The notes under the pieces are model-generated. The model saw nothing but the letters and a program-made list of their open reading frames with translations. It had not been told where the DNA came from and did not search any database. A DNA stretch of 64,000 nt from Bemisia tabaci (taxonomy: Eukaryota > Arthropoda > Insecta > Hemiptera > Aleyrodidae), in the NCBI RefSeq assembly GCF_918797505.1, contig NC_092798.1:6151501-6215500 (forward strand). Reading direction: 5' to 3'. Positions 23,832 through 32,355 of the stretch are shown piece after piece. The translations under genes and the position numbers were made by a program. How positions within the stretch are numbered: position 1 is the first letter of the stretch; every line of letters starts with the position of its first letter.

Positions 23832-24730
23832 TGGTTATGAGTATCGTCAAAACCTAACCACTTCACTTTGATTTTATCACCTTTTCGAGAAATAATTTTT
23901 TCGACTAGGAATGTATCTTTATATTTAGTTTTTTGAAGTTCCTCTTCGTAAAAACCTCCTTTTATCTGCTCACCGTTACTGTCTTTCAGTGTGTAAGTTA
24001 CAGGAACCGTATCTTGCACTTTATCAATAAAGAACACTTCCGTTGTCCAATTCGGGGTGTAGGACTTCTCAAATATATGTTTGTATTTAGAGATCCTTAC
24101 AGCATCTGCAACATTGAATTTATTTTTTTTACGAGGGGGTAATTTCTTGGTCAACAATCGAGACATCACGAGAGCAGCATTTTTTTTATTTACTTTGGAG
24201 GGGGGTAATCCTATAGTTCTGTGTTTCCTATCATTGTATTTTCTTAACAAATCATCCAGAAAATCAATCCATCTGTAATTACCACGCAAACTAAACTCTC
24301 GCCACATCCATGTTTTCAGAGTTCTGTTGAAACGCTCCACAATCGAAGCTTTCTTGGTTGAAAATGTGTTATACAAACGAATACCGAATCTCTTTAACAC
24401 ATCCGAGACTCGAGAGTTAAAAAAATCTGTGCCTTGATCTGTTTGTAAAAGTTTAGGTGGTTTTTTTAAACCTCTAAAGATTTTCAGTAAAGCATTGGCC
24501 ACTTCAACACCCCCCTTATTTCTTAATTTCGAAGCCCATCCTCTCTTTGAGAAGGTATCGATCAAAGTGAGAAGATACTTGAATCCATCATTTTCATCAG
24601 CGTAGGGAATCATCTCCACAAGATCAGCTTGGAACAAATCATTCATACCTTTAATAGTTACATACCTCCTCGGGAAATTACGACGCGCAGGTTTGTGTAA
24701 TTCATAAACGATACCAGTTCTAGTGTTCAT
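23801..24730 (-). CDS. INT: Retroviral-type DDE integrase with chromodomain (left copy)
   Basis: 309 codons. The rve-type core shows D36 in QADL, D98 in QTDQGTDFFN and E132 in KKASIVERFNRTLK, i.e. a D,D(33)E triad. The C-terminus (about 262-309) has a chromodomain-like segment, FLVEKIISRKG...VKWLGF..HNQWIP. No HHCC zinc-binding domain precedes the core in this frame. Polinton integrases join the linear viral ends to host DNA and leave 6-bp duplications, which matches the TAAATC flanks. The start codon overlaps the fibre stop as ATGA and the 3' end overlaps the membrane-protein start. The chromodomain could tether integration to modified histones (family-based inference). Confidence 0.93.
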   Translation of the reverse strand: MNTRTGIVYELHKPARRNFPRRYVTIKGMNDLFQADLVEMIPYADENDGFKYLLTLIDTFSKRGWASKLRNKGGVEVANALLKIFRGLKKPPKLLQTDQGTDFFNSRVSDVLKRFGIRLYNTFSTKKASIVERFNRTLKTWMWREFSLRGNYRWIDFLDDLLRKYNDRKHRTIGLPPSKVNKKNAALVMSRLLTKKLPPRKKNKFNVADAVRISKYKHIFEKSYTPNWTTEVFFIDKVQDTVPVTYTLKDSNGEQIKGGFYEEELQKTKYKDTFLVEKIISRKGDKIKVKWLGFDDTHNQWIPANHLEI

Positions 24731-25692
24731 CCTTTGAGGTAAATGTTCAAATGCTCGTCTTTCAAATCTTTCAGTAAAGTTTTAAGTTGACTCTTCTCTA
24801 CTTCAGAGAGAAGGGAGAGGGTATCGGACTGGTCAGTAGACTGAGCAGCAGTTCGCCAAGTTCTTTTAAAAGAGTTCTCTAAGGTATTTAAATGTTCTTT
24901 AACATCTTTAGATTTATGTTTAACCGGATTAATATTATATATCTCTTTTCTCAAATGAATGACAGCATCCGTCAATTCTCGCATCATGAAAAATGCTTGC
25001 AGTTTCAACATGTACATGAGCACTCTCAAAGACACAGCATCATCATCCTTCGATCCCTCTCCAACATTTTGGATGACACATCCTCTACAATCGAATGATC
25101 CACCCTCATTCATAGAAATCACTTTTTGTTTTAATTTCTCCAACTCTTTCATTAAATAGGCAACACTCACAACCTCGTCCTCTTGTACAGGCTCGGATAA
25201 ACCTATCAATCTTTTCCTTTTTACATCCCAAACGTCTGCATCATTCAAACATAAAACAATATCTTTGAGCTTCTGCAATTCGTCTTGAACAAACTTCAAA
25301 TTTACTGCATCCAGACCTTCTACAGGATCCGATAACGCGATTAACCGTTTTTTCCTCACATCCCATACATCTCTTACACTATTCAAACATATAGCTTTGT
25401 ACCGCAAGTACGATAAACTAACACCATCCGATGGAAATTCGGGATTGTGAACATCACTCAATCTGGCGTTTATTGAAAGGGATTTTCTTTCGGACTCGTA
25501 ATGAGGAAAATTCTGCAATACCCATACTTTTGTAGTTGCATCATTTATATGCACGGGAGCTTTCACATTAGACAGAGTTTTGTTCTGAATATCAAAATTC
25601 CCTTCAGAATTCAAGACAAAACCTGCACCTGGCGGTCCTTTTTTCCCATTGTACCCACGGTGTTGACCAAATTTGTTGACAGTTTTCTTCAT
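24727..25692 (-). CDS. Fibre-like protein with phage-tail-type repeats (intact left copy)
   Basis: 321 codons. Near the N-terminus is a short collagen-like GPPGAG (19-24). Then come about four copies of a motif of the form hydrophobic-D-V-x-x-K-x-L-x-x-L-x-x-P-V-x-x-x-D-A-V, for example in VWDVRKKRLIALSDPV and VWDVKRKRLIGLSEPV, each followed by a helix-prone stretch. The same pattern is common in trimeric phage tail-fibre shafts (NxKxIxNVxxPxxxxDAVxxxYV). The C-terminal 80 residues are predicted helical. I infer a trimeric attachment fibre or spike on the penton vertex. It starts in an ATGA overlap with the upstream gene and ends in an ATGA overlap with the integrase. Confidence 0.7.
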   Translation of the reverse strand: MKKTVNKFGQHRGYNGKKGPPGAGFVLNSEGNFDIQNKTLSNVKAPVHINDATTKVWVLQNFPHYESERKSLSINARLSDVHNPEFPSDGVSLSYLRYKAICLNSVRDVWDVRKKRLIALSDPVEGLDAVNLKFVQDELQKLKDIVLCLNDADVWDVKRKRLIGLSEPVQEDEVVSVAYLMKELEKLKQKVISMNEGGSFDCRGCVIQNVGEGSKDDDAVSLRVLMYMLKLQAFFMMRELTDAVIHLRKEIYNINPVKHKSKDVKEHLNTLENSFKRTWRTAAQSTDQSDTLSLLSEVEKSQLKTLLKDLKDEHLNIYLKG

Positions 25693-26627
25693 AGTATGAA
25701 CTTTCCTTCCCTCAATTCTTCTTCGATAGATGCAATTTCAGCTAAATGAGCGTAGTTTCCCGCTGCCTCAGAGGCTTTCAGCAAAGCTAAACGCTCCACT
25801 AACTCGTTTGGGTTGTCCCAATATAGATAGTCTATCGTATTATTGTTAACAGGTAACAAACTGCCTCCACTTTTATCTTTTGATTTGTTCATAAACAGTT
25901 TAGAAATTATTTGTTTATATTTTGAACTATTACTACTAGCCAAGTTTCCGGTACTTTTCCAACCTTGTAAATGAGCGTTAGTGAGTTCTAAAATCTTTTT
26001 ATAAGTTTCCAAATCCGCAGTGTTGTAAATATTATTATCTGGGAATCGTTTAAAGATTAGTTCGAACAAACCTCGCGTACCGTAAAAAACATTATGATCT
26101 ATATGTATATCGTCAGATTTATCAAAATCTATATCTTTATACCCTATCTGCCAAGCAAATGATCTGTCCGGAGCCGCATGAACACCAAATTTCGTATCGA
26201 AATGATGAGACTTGTCAAAAGTGAACTCGTAGAGATATTTTCTTGTTAAAGGACCGAACCTAGACATATGATCGTGCCATTCATTCCAAGCGTCTTCTGC
26301 CTCCCCAGGGTCATCGTAAATATCTTCATAATACCCGGTAGAAGTACCTTTCTCCTTAGATCGTGGTTGCGTTTTAATCTTCCTATCCACAGCCTTAATT
26401 TTCTTCGCAACTTCTTCACCAGATTCTTTGATCGATACTTTCAACTCTTCAAGATCTTTACTTTTATCACCGGTGAGATCAATTAATGTTGTTAATGGTT
26501 TCAAAAGTGGTTCGAAATGCTTCTTCCGATCTATATCTTCTTGGACTATACCCTCTTTGAGAAGTTTATACTTTTTCCGAATGGACTCGGCAGCCTTCAC
26601 AATATCAGATTTCAATTTTGTTTCCAT
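25689..26627 (-). CDS. DUF8207-like Polinton accessory protein (left copy)
   Basis: 312 codons from the Met of METKLK; in-frame codons upstream lie over a poly-T/TAG tract that looks like a splice acceptor, so I start here. The N-terminal third is charged and coiled-coil-like. The middle and C-terminal parts contain FYGTRGLFELIFKRFP, the YNTADLETYKKIL region and YLYWDNPNELVERLALL, signatures of a family (DUF8207-like, from memory) common in arthropod and cnidarian Polinton-type elements. Its function is unknown; a virion or DNA-handling role is a guess from its place between ATPase and fibre. Its stop overlaps the fibre ATG (ATGA). Confidence 0.75.
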   Translation of the reverse strand: METKLKSDIVKAAESIRKKYKLLKEGIVQEDIDRKKHFEPLLKPLTTLIDLTGDKSKDLEELKVSIKESGEEVAKKIKAVDRKIKTQPRSKEKGTSTGYYEDIYDDPGEAEDAWNEWHDHMSRFGPLTRKYLYEFTFDKSHHFDTKFGVHAAPDRSFAWQIGYKDIDFDKSDDIHIDHNVFYGTRGLFELIFKRFPDNNIYNTADLETYKKILELTNAHLQGWKSTGNLASSNSSKYKQIISKLFMNKSKDKSGGSLLPVNNNTIDYLYWDNPNELVERLALLKASEAAGNYAHLAEIASIEEELREGKFIL

Positions 26628-26662
26628 ATTTCTTTCTCTAAAGAATAAAAAAAAATAACGAA

Positions 26663-27343
26663 TCAAAGACTTATATAGTATTGATCAAAACCCTTCCTAT
26701 AGCCACCATTATTCTTATCGCTATCCTTATCAAGAACAATAAAACCGTAGGGTTTTTTCCAACAAGTATTACACATTTTCCGGAACTTATTGAATTCCAT
26801 ATCCGCGGCTACATGTTCATCATACACATGTTTCAAATTTAGAATGTCCATTTTAAAAAGAACTAGGAAATTTGCGTTGTCACGAATTAACTGTTTCGGT
26901 ATTCTCGTATACGTTTGACCCAGATAAAAACAATCAATATCTCTATGACGACCCATAGAAAAAAATTCAGCTATTGGACTCTGTTTTTCCGTGATTACAT
27001 CGTCAAATATAACAATTGAGTTAGGTTTCACATCTTCAGGAGTCAGGAAACCTTTATCATATCGATGGTAACCTATACCATCAACCTTGCTTAAGACTTT
27101 TTCGAGAAAACTATATTTTAGCTGATGAGCGGATTTAGAAAATAGATACACATTTTCGAAACGCAAACCGTTCGAATCCAAGAGTAAACTTAACATCACA
27201 TTGCTTTTACCACAGTTGGATCGACCCACAATCAAACCTCTCACACTATCAGGGAAGAGATTACCATGTTTCCGTCTCACACAACCACCCTCGAATTCGA
27301 ATTTCCGAACGGGTAAACTTAATTTCGTCTTCTTAACCTTCAT
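26663..27343 (-). CDS. ATP: FtsK/HerA-type genome-packaging ATPase (left copy)
   Basis: 226 codons. Walker A is GRSNCGKS (40-47), Walker B is SIVIFDD (109-115) with D114-D115, and a downstream GQTYTR places a polar sensor residue at Q143. The compact layout matches the A32/FtsK-HerA packaging ATPases of Polintons and adintoviruses, which pump linear DNA into the capsid. The first codons overlap the MCP 3' end by 11 nt in another frame. This copy has D32, where the other arm has N32, just ahead of Walker A; that residue is not catalytic. Confidence 0.92.
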   Translation of the reverse strand: MKVKKTKLSLPVRKFEFEGGCVRRKHGNLFPDSVRGLIVGRSNCGKSNVMLSLLLDSNGLRFENVYLFSKSAHQLKYSFLEKVLSKVDGIGYHRYDKGFLTPEDVKPNSIVIFDDVITEKQSPIAEFFSMGRHRDIDCFYLGQTYTRIPKQLIRDNANFLVLFKMDILNLKHVYDEHVAADMEFNKFRKMCNTCWKKPYGFIVLDKDSDKNNGGYRKGFDQYYISL

Positions 27344-28559
27344 ACTTCTTTATAACACCTGATAACGGATTGTACTGATAAATGGTATCGTGGATTATTA
27401 TACAACTCGCGGTAGTATTAGCAGGAAAAGCAGCGTTAGCCTCAAATTCCAATCGAACATCAACCGGACCGTATTTTAAAGTTTCTTTTTGACGTTCGCA
27501 ATTTATAATAAAAAGAGGAGCATCAGATTTAAAGGTTTTTAACCGAAGATAAGGGGAAGTTTCACGTAATCCATTGTAGGTGCTCGAGAATTCACAATAT
27601 GCATGATAAAAGATGGCAAAATTATTTTTACTGAAGCTCTGATCATAACTTTCGTAAGGGTACGGCATGTTGTTGAGATAAAGTTGAATGTTGCGCAGAT
27701 CACAATGATCGAATTTACACGCATTTTTGGACTTATCATCCATACGACCGGTCTGAAAAAATACAACAACATAACGAGGTTTTTCAATTTGAGTGGAGGT
27801 CTTAATAGACCAAGTATGTTTTGTAGAGGCGGGTAATTCAGGATACTGGTAAAGATCCCAAGATCGGAATGCAATAGGTAAGGCTCTGTCTTTGTCGATT
27901 ATTTTCAACAATTTCAATCTGTGAACATCGTCTACTTGAACAAAAGGAATTCTGAACTGTATTTTACTGATTTTTAGGCTGTAATTCTCAGCAGCTGTTT
28001 GGTAAATAGCATTATCGTCCGTTCTAGCTCTAGTCAGTAGGATTTCTAACTTAGGGTTGATCAGCACACGTCTGAAATCCTCGCCGAAGGAAAAGAAAAC
28101 TTTGAATGGTATAACCACATTGTGGAAAGATCCGTCATCCTCCATTCCTAGGGATTCATCTAAACCCATCAACTGTAGATGTCTGATGTTCCAATCATTA
28201 TACGTTGTCATCAACCGAACTAAACATGTTTTCCCCGGCTCGTTTACAGACTGCAATAACGAGTTGTTCATTCTCAATTCTATACGATTAAACAAGTGCA
28301 GAATACCACCGTTAGCAAACCTGTTCGTTGCGCTCGGAGCAGATAGAGCACCTTCCGCACTACTTTTCGCTAATCTACCTGATATGAGGAAGTAACTTTT
28401 AGGTAGATACGGCAACATGTCAGCTTGATTCATGGAAAAATGAATTATATCATTGTTGTTTAACGCGTTCGGATTGCTGGGGTTTAAGGTTTGAAGTTCT
28501 ATCCTTGAGATGGATTCGTCTAAGGAGGGAGAGCTTATCACGTCGAGAATGTCGCTCAT
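27333..28559 (-). CDS. MCP: Candidate major capsid protein (left copy)
   Basis: 408 codons and the largest virion-module gene. The N-terminus (EFQ-like opening around IELQTLNPSNP, then NNNDIIHFSMNQADMLPYLPKSYFLISGRLAKS) and the segment GGILHLFNRIELRMNN match the style of a very widespread arthropod Polinton-type capsid family. Residues are mostly beta-prone with aromatic turns and no membrane segment. Position between penton and ATPase also fits. Double jelly-roll folding is expected for Polinton MCPs but cannot be shown by eye, and 408 residues is short for the classic family. The gene overlaps the small basic gene upstream and the ATPase downstream. Confidence 0.72.
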   Translation of the reverse strand: MSDILDVISSPSLDESISRIELQTLNPSNPNALNNNDIIHFSMNQADMLPYLPKSYFLISGRLAKSSAEGALSAPSATNRFANGGILHLFNRIELRMNNSLLQSVNEPGKTCLVRLMTTYNDWNIRHLQLMGLDESLGMEDDGSFHNVVIPFKVFFSFGEDFRRVLINPKLEILLTRARTDDNAIYQTAAENYSLKISKIQFRIPFVQVDDVHRLKLLKIIDKDRALPIAFRSWDLYQYPELPASTKHTWSIKTSTQIEKPRYVVVFFQTGRMDDKSKNACKFDHCDLRNIQLYLNNMPYPYESYDQSFSKNNFAIFYHAYCEFSSTYNGLRETSPYLRLKTFKSDAPLFIINCERQKETLKYGPVDVRLEFEANAAFPANTTASCIIIHDTIYQYNPLSGVIKKYEG

Positions 28560-28689
28560 TTTGCAACTTATAACCCAACTGTTTTAAAATATTTTTACTT
28601 TTCAAAGTTAACTTTTTTGTAGATTTTAACTTTTTACTAGATTGAGTTAAAACTCCACCACTTTTATAGTTGTTAAAATCAAAAACCAT
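28450..28689 (-). CDS. Small basic virion-associated protein (left copy)
   Basis: 79 codons, strongly basic. The N-terminal half (YKSGGVLTQSSKKLK, then LKSKNILKQLGYKL) resembles a short conserved pattern (GGVL...S...L...N..FL..LG) seen beside capsid genes in arthropod Polinton-like elements. The C-terminal 36 residues overlap the MCP start in another frame and may be unconstrained. Three nucleotides separate it from the penton stop. A DNA-binding or cementing role is plausible but unproven. Confidence 0.55.
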   Translation of the reverse strand: MVFDFNNYKSGGVLTQSSKKLKSTKKLTLKSKNILKQLGYKLQNERHSRRDKLSLLRRIHLKDRTSNLKPQQSERVKQQ

Positions 28690-28692
28690 TTT

Positions 28693-29370
28693 TTATAGCC
28701 TACTCTTCAGGTGTAAATGAATGGTTATTTCTTCACCACGAAAATCAATCAAGTTTCCCGATTGATCCGTTACCGTTAGTCTTATATTATCGACGAGTTT
28801 CTGTTTTACTGGTAAATAAATAGGAGTACTAACTGTTTCGATTATACGATAACCGGCAGGAGTCGTATTAGCAAAACTATGGATAATATGATTTTCTCGA
28901 TTATTTATATACGCCGATGAAACTAAATTACAGTCAATCATTATAGCGTTCACTCTAAGTATGTTCACTTGCGAATTAGAGAAATGAAGTTTATTCGGCT
29001 CCAAGACAACAGACTCAAACCCCAACATTTTCCCCATGGACCTAGGTTTCGTGAAATCTATTTTGAACTGTGAGATCAGTTCACAAAGCAATGTGTTATT
29101 ATTTCCTTTCAACTTGATGTTCTCTTTTCCCAAATGACTTTGCAAAAAAGATTCTATGTCAGCCAGTTCATACGCTCCTACAGGAATAATCAGCTGTTTA
29201 TCCTCATAATAGAATATATTATTCGATTCGTCAATGTTAGGAATTGAATTAAAACACTCGAAGCTAATGAGACCTAAATAATAGTCTTCTTCCTCTTTCA
29301 ACTCGATGGGTGGATAGTAAGCAGCGGAAAGAATCGACGTATTTCCTGTTAAGATGAAAGTCATAGACAT
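28693..29370 (-). CDS. Penton-like minor capsid protein (left copy)
   Basis: 225 codons from MSMTFILTG. An in-frame upstream extension exists but runs across a poly-T/CCAG splice-acceptor-like tract, so I choose the first ATG after that AG. The C-terminal block (PAGYRIIE....PIYLPV, then VDNIRLTVTDQSGNLIDFRGEEITIHL) is the hallmark of a minor capsid/penton family found in arthropod Polinton-type elements and expected to be a single jelly roll. It precedes the small basic gene and MCP as in related elements. It would form the vertex to which the fibre attaches. Confidence 0.75.
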   Translation of the reverse strand: MSMTFILTGNTSILSAAYYPPIELKEEEDYYLGLISFECFNSIPNIDESNNIFYYEDKQLIIPVGAYELADIESFLQSHLGKENIKLKGNNNTLLCELISQFKIDFTKPRSMGKMLGFESVVLEPNKLHFSNSQVNILRVNAIMIDCNLVSSAYINNRENHIIHSFANTTPAGYRIIETVSTPIYLPVKQKLVDNIRLTVTDQSGNLIDFRGEEITIHLHLKSRL

Positions 29371-29430
29371 AGTGATATTATCTGGAAAAAAAAACAAATC
29401 ACATAAAAAAAAAATTAAACTGAACTTCTT

Positions 29431-29805
29431 TCATCCGGAGGAGCTCTCTTTTATGAGAAATTTTAAACATAAATGCCCACAGTTTTCGGAATTATAGCTT
29501 TGCACTTGCTCATTATGATAAACAATTTGACTACCTCTGAAATATTCTCTAATCTCCGGGGGTGGTCTGAGTCCAAACGAATCGAAATATGTAACTTTAT
29601 CGTTACGCTTGTGGTAAGCACACCAATGAGTCCCTCTCCCTGATGAATCGTCTAAGTTAATGATTCCTTTTTCAATTCTTCGTGGCTTCAAACTCCTTAG
29701 CTCGTCTCGCATGAACACACCTCTGAAATTAGATAAACCAATGTCTTTGACGAACTTTGCAAGTTCGAAATTGGTCAATGCTTTCTTCGGTAGTCTACTC
29801 AACAG
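29431..29805 (-). CDS. PRO: Adenain-like cysteine protease, -1 frame (left copy)
   Basis: About 124 codons in the -1 frame relative to the PLA2 gene. Counting from the TTG at 29800-29802, H59 (THWCAY), D74 (YFDSFG), Q101 and C108 (ENCGHLC) form the adenain/ULP-type set; Gln sits 7 residues before Cys as in adenovirus protease. There is a stop just upstream and no ATG before residue 31, which lies downstream of the N-terminal part of the fold, so independent AUG initiation is unlikely. I infer expression as a PLA2-PRO frameshift fusion. It would mature virion proteins. Confidence 0.85.
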   Translation of the reverse strand: MLSRLPKKALTNFELAKFVKDIGLSNFRGVFMRDELRSLKPRRIEKGIINLDDSSGRGTHWCAYHKRNDKVTYFDSFGLRPPPEIREYFRGSQIVYHNEQVQSYNSENCGHLCLKFLIKESSSG

Positions 29806-30500
29806 TTTTTTGGCTCATAGGGTTTCAAATACAACCCCCAACCTTTCTTGAAAGGACCTAATTTCATTTTTTTCTTCATACCACTCCCATTCTTCATTTT
29901 CTTTAAAGTTTTCAAAATCTCATTAGCAGATCCGGCAGCTGTACCTAAGTGTGTCAACCCTGTCAAGATGGGGTTCAAATATTGAATGATTCCTCCGGTC
30001 TTCGGTAACGGAATAACCCTCGGACCTTCCAATTTCTTCTTACGCACAACTCTACGTTTACGAGATTTAACACCTTTTCCGGTGCGCGGTTTTCGTTTGA
30101 TAATACGTTTCTTCTTCAGTTTAGCTCCACTTCCTTTCTTCAGTTTACCCCCCAACGCTAGTTTAGATTTCATCGCGTTCGTTACCAGATATGCTGCAGC
30201 ACGTTCACCCCAAGATTTACTCTTATCACCGGCGATTTTCCAACTTTGGTCGGCTAATTCGCGATCGGCACGATGTCGAGTCTCTAAACTTTTGTTCTTC
30301 AAGTACACCGTATCATGGAGTTTACACTGATTATCCAAATCATTAATACCAGGATCGTTTCTTCTCAATCTTTCGACAACTCTGGTCCCCGGCCCGCAGT
30401 AAGAATAACCCGGTAAATGAGCTTCAAACGGTAGAGAATCGATGAGCGAATTGATGATACCAGATCCTTTTTTTTTTTTTTTTTCACTAATAACCAACAT
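29799..30500 (-). CDS. PLA2-domain basic virion protein (left copy)
   Basis: 233 codons. Residues 30-80 form a parvovirus-VP1-like secretory PLA2 core: calcium loop YCGPGT (34-39), catalytic HD at 62-63 in QCKLHDTVY, and D79. A long Lys/Arg tract follows (about 112-165), then a hydrophobic Gly/Ala/Leu stretch and a GLYLKPY motif (about 222-228) seen in arthropod Polinton-type core proteins. In parvoviruses this PLA2 breaches the endosomal membrane; the basic part may bind DNA (inference). A 17-A run encodes Lys7-Lys11. The 3' end carries an in-phase A_AAA_AAC two codons before the stop. Confidence 0.88.
   Translation of the reverse strand: MLVISEKKKKKGSGIINSLIDSLPFEAHLPGYSYCGPGTRVVERLRRNDPGINDLDNQCKLHDTVYLKNKSLETRHRADRELADQSWKIAGDKSKSWGERAAAYLVTNAMKSKLALGGKLKKGSGAKLKKKRIIKRKPRTGKGVKSRKRRVVRKKKLEGPRVIPLPKTGGIIQYLNPILTGLTHLGTAAGSANEILKTLKKMKNGSGMKKKMKLGPFKKGWGLYLKPYEPKNC
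29805..29811 (-). promoter_or_regulatory. -1 ribosomal frameshift slippery site (left arm)
   Basis: Mirror copy of 34438-34444 with the same phase, stop and downstream hairpin. Confidence 0.75.
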
Positions 30501-30561
30501 ATTCTAATTTAAAAATTATTCTTTAATCTTTATATATACTAAATTTTAAGTAAACTTGTGA

Positions 30562-31248
30562 CTCTCGGCTAGTCCGTTTTCGACTATTATCAGAGCTCAC
30601 CCCAGGACGGCGGTCACAAAGAGCTCCTCCCCCTTGTTTTTTTTTTTGTTGGATTTTTTTTTTTTTTTTTTTTTCAATGTTTTAAGGCCATTATATTTTT
30701 ATACTTTTTTTGACGGGGGCATCTTAAATTAGGTACTTAAACTTCATGTTACATTCATTCATTTTATAAACCTCAGGCCTGTCAACTTGCGGTTATGGAA
30801 TTGTGGATTTTTTTTTTGTTTTTTTTTGTTTTTTTTTTTGTTTTTTTTTTTTTCATTCTTTCATTTGTATTTTTTTTTTAAGGTTTCATCAATACATTCA
30901 TCGTTTCAATGCATTTGTTTTTTTTTACTTTTTTTTATTTCATTTTCTGGTAATATTCGTATTCTTACATTCTACATTATGATATATCCTTATATTATAT
31001 TGAAGATTTGATTTTTCATTTGTCTGCATAAACGTTTCCTTATAATAGAGCACATAAAATAAACACAGTCTATAATTTGACGATAATAAGAGCAATAAAT
31101 CTATGATAGATGTAAATAATATCAAGTCATGTTAATTTGAGAAAATAAACTCATCTTTTTTTTAATATTTGCTTTGCGATTATAATATAACGGTTAGATA
31201 TGTGTATATATACATATATATGTTAGCACACGCGTGTGGGATACTTGT
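30562..31248. other. Unique centre, T-rich gene-free stretch
   Basis: Long T homopolymers (30639-30910) and AT-rich sequence. On the minus strand a TATAAAAATATA-like box near 30690-30703 could serve the left arm, but no initiator is clear. A GAGCTC-bounded GC-rich patch at about 30593-30630 is also present. No gene seen. Confidence 0.5.
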
Positions 31249-31902
31249 TTAAATTTGAGTAATAGTCTCTTCTTGCGGAGTATGTACAGTTTTACTTCTT
31301 TGCAATAAGACTTGTTCGTAAAGAAGTAGCTCCTCGTCGGTCTCACACATAAACACATCACCAATGCCCAACATCGGATCCGTGTTTATCCGAATTTCAG
31401 ATTCCAATATTGATTGAATTATTCTAATTCTTCTTGTATTTATTCTGACCGCCAAATCTATCTGTCGAGTGAATTGCTTTAATCTGCAGAACACCGGCTC
31501 CTGCATGACGAATTTTCCCCCACCTCCATCCGTCATTAGAAGGGTAGGCTTTTTGAATAGTTCCTTAAATTTTAGGATAATATTCCCGATAGGGAATTCA
31601 GACCGCGGCATGGAATCTCCTGTAAAATATGCATCCAACAAATCGAAGTATTGCTTAAATGTTTCCCACTCGAGGAGGGACAATGTAAGGAAACCGTTTT
31701 GTAAATCCAGTTTCGAGAACATTACGTTAACCGCGCATCCATTTTCACCACACGTGATTCCACACGTCACAGTTTTTAAACCGGGTGGTGTAAGATCCCA
31801 CGTGTGCGAACTTAATAGGTTGGGTTTTTCTTTCCACTCAAATTGCGGTCGTTTCTTGGCTGCGTCGGTGTTAGGCGATATAGTTGGGAATTCTGTGAAC
31901 AT
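31249..31902 (-). CDS. Unrecognised single-copy central protein
   Basis: 218 codons from the first ATG (MFTEFPTIS); the frame stays open 12 codons further up to a TTG at 31936-31938. Not recognised. Visible: a hydrophobic/aromatic middle (LDLQNGFLTLSLLEWETFKQYFDLLDAY is split by turns, with an SLLEWETF that recalls small nucleic-acid-binding folds), TDGGGGKF at about residue 140, a basic RRIRIIQSI segment and an acidic C-terminus. No membrane span. It lies in the unpaired centre, so it is present once per element while virion genes are present twice. A regulatory or DNA-binding role is a guess. Confidence 0.6.
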   Translation of the reverse strand: MFTEFPTISPNTDAAKKRPQFEWKEKPNLLSSHTWDLTPPGLKTVTCGITCGENGCAVNVMFSKLDLQNGFLTLSLLEWETFKQYFDLLDAYFTGDSMPRSEFPIGNIILKFKELFKKPTLLMTDGGGGKFVMQEPVFCRLKQFTRQIDLAVRINTRRIRIIQSILESEIRINTDPMLGIGDVFMCETDEELLLYEQVLLQRSKTVHTPQEETITQI

Positions 31903-31940
31903 ACTCGCAGGCGGTGTAAGTTGAGAAGTTGTCCACAACG

Positions 31941-32288
31941 CTGTCTAATATACGCTATAATTATGATATTTCACAATATTCAATGCAAACATTGAATTTG
32001 ATTATACCGATCTGACACACAAGTTTTCAAACGCATTTTGCTTAGAGACCGAGCCTCCATCCTGCTATCCTGCTACCTCGAACTCCATTCGGACTCGCTT
32101 ATGAACAAGTCCACATAGCCGCCTAATATACGCTATAATTATGATATTTTACAAAATTCAGTGCAAACATTGAACTTGATTATACCGATCTGACACACAA
32201 GTTTTCAAACGCATATTACTGAGAGACCGAGTCTCCACCCTGCTATCCTGCTACCTCGAACTCCATTCGGACTCGCTTATAAACACAT
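31941..32288. repeat. Two-copy ~175-bp direct repeat
   Basis: Units at about 31943-32116 and 32121-32288 share TAATATACGCTATAATTATG and CCTGCTATCCTGCTACCTCG. On the minus strand each includes a TATAAG/TCATAAG box and the repeat ends at the start region of the 218-codon gene; the upstream unit reads ATGTGGAC where the gene-proximal unit reads TTGTGGAC. It may be a duplicated promoter. Confidence 0.75.
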
Positions 32289-32355
32289 TTTTTAACAAAA
32301 ATAAACCCAAATTTTGGACCCAACACCAAAAAAAATATTTTTAGACATTACTCAC

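Larger units (their letters stand above)
22376..30561. repeat. Left 8.19-kb gene-bearing terminal inverted repeat
   Basis: Reverse complement of 33688-41874. Homology starts at the element end and stops at the CACAAG motif about 60 nt upstream of the PLA2 start codon. Differences noticed: T6 here versus A7 in the fibre gene of the other arm, two compensating homopolymer length changes before the penton gene, and one substitution in the ATPase gene (27250 versus 36999). All genes of this arm are open and lie on the minus strand. Confidence 0.93.

Noticed and set aside
30787..31011. Phe-rich frame over T homopolymers
   Set aside because: Product of poly-T sequence.
31902..31938. A TTG start for the central 218-codon gene
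   Set aside because: TTG starts are unlikely in a nuclear gene; the first in-frame ATG is preferred. Spliced extension remains possible.
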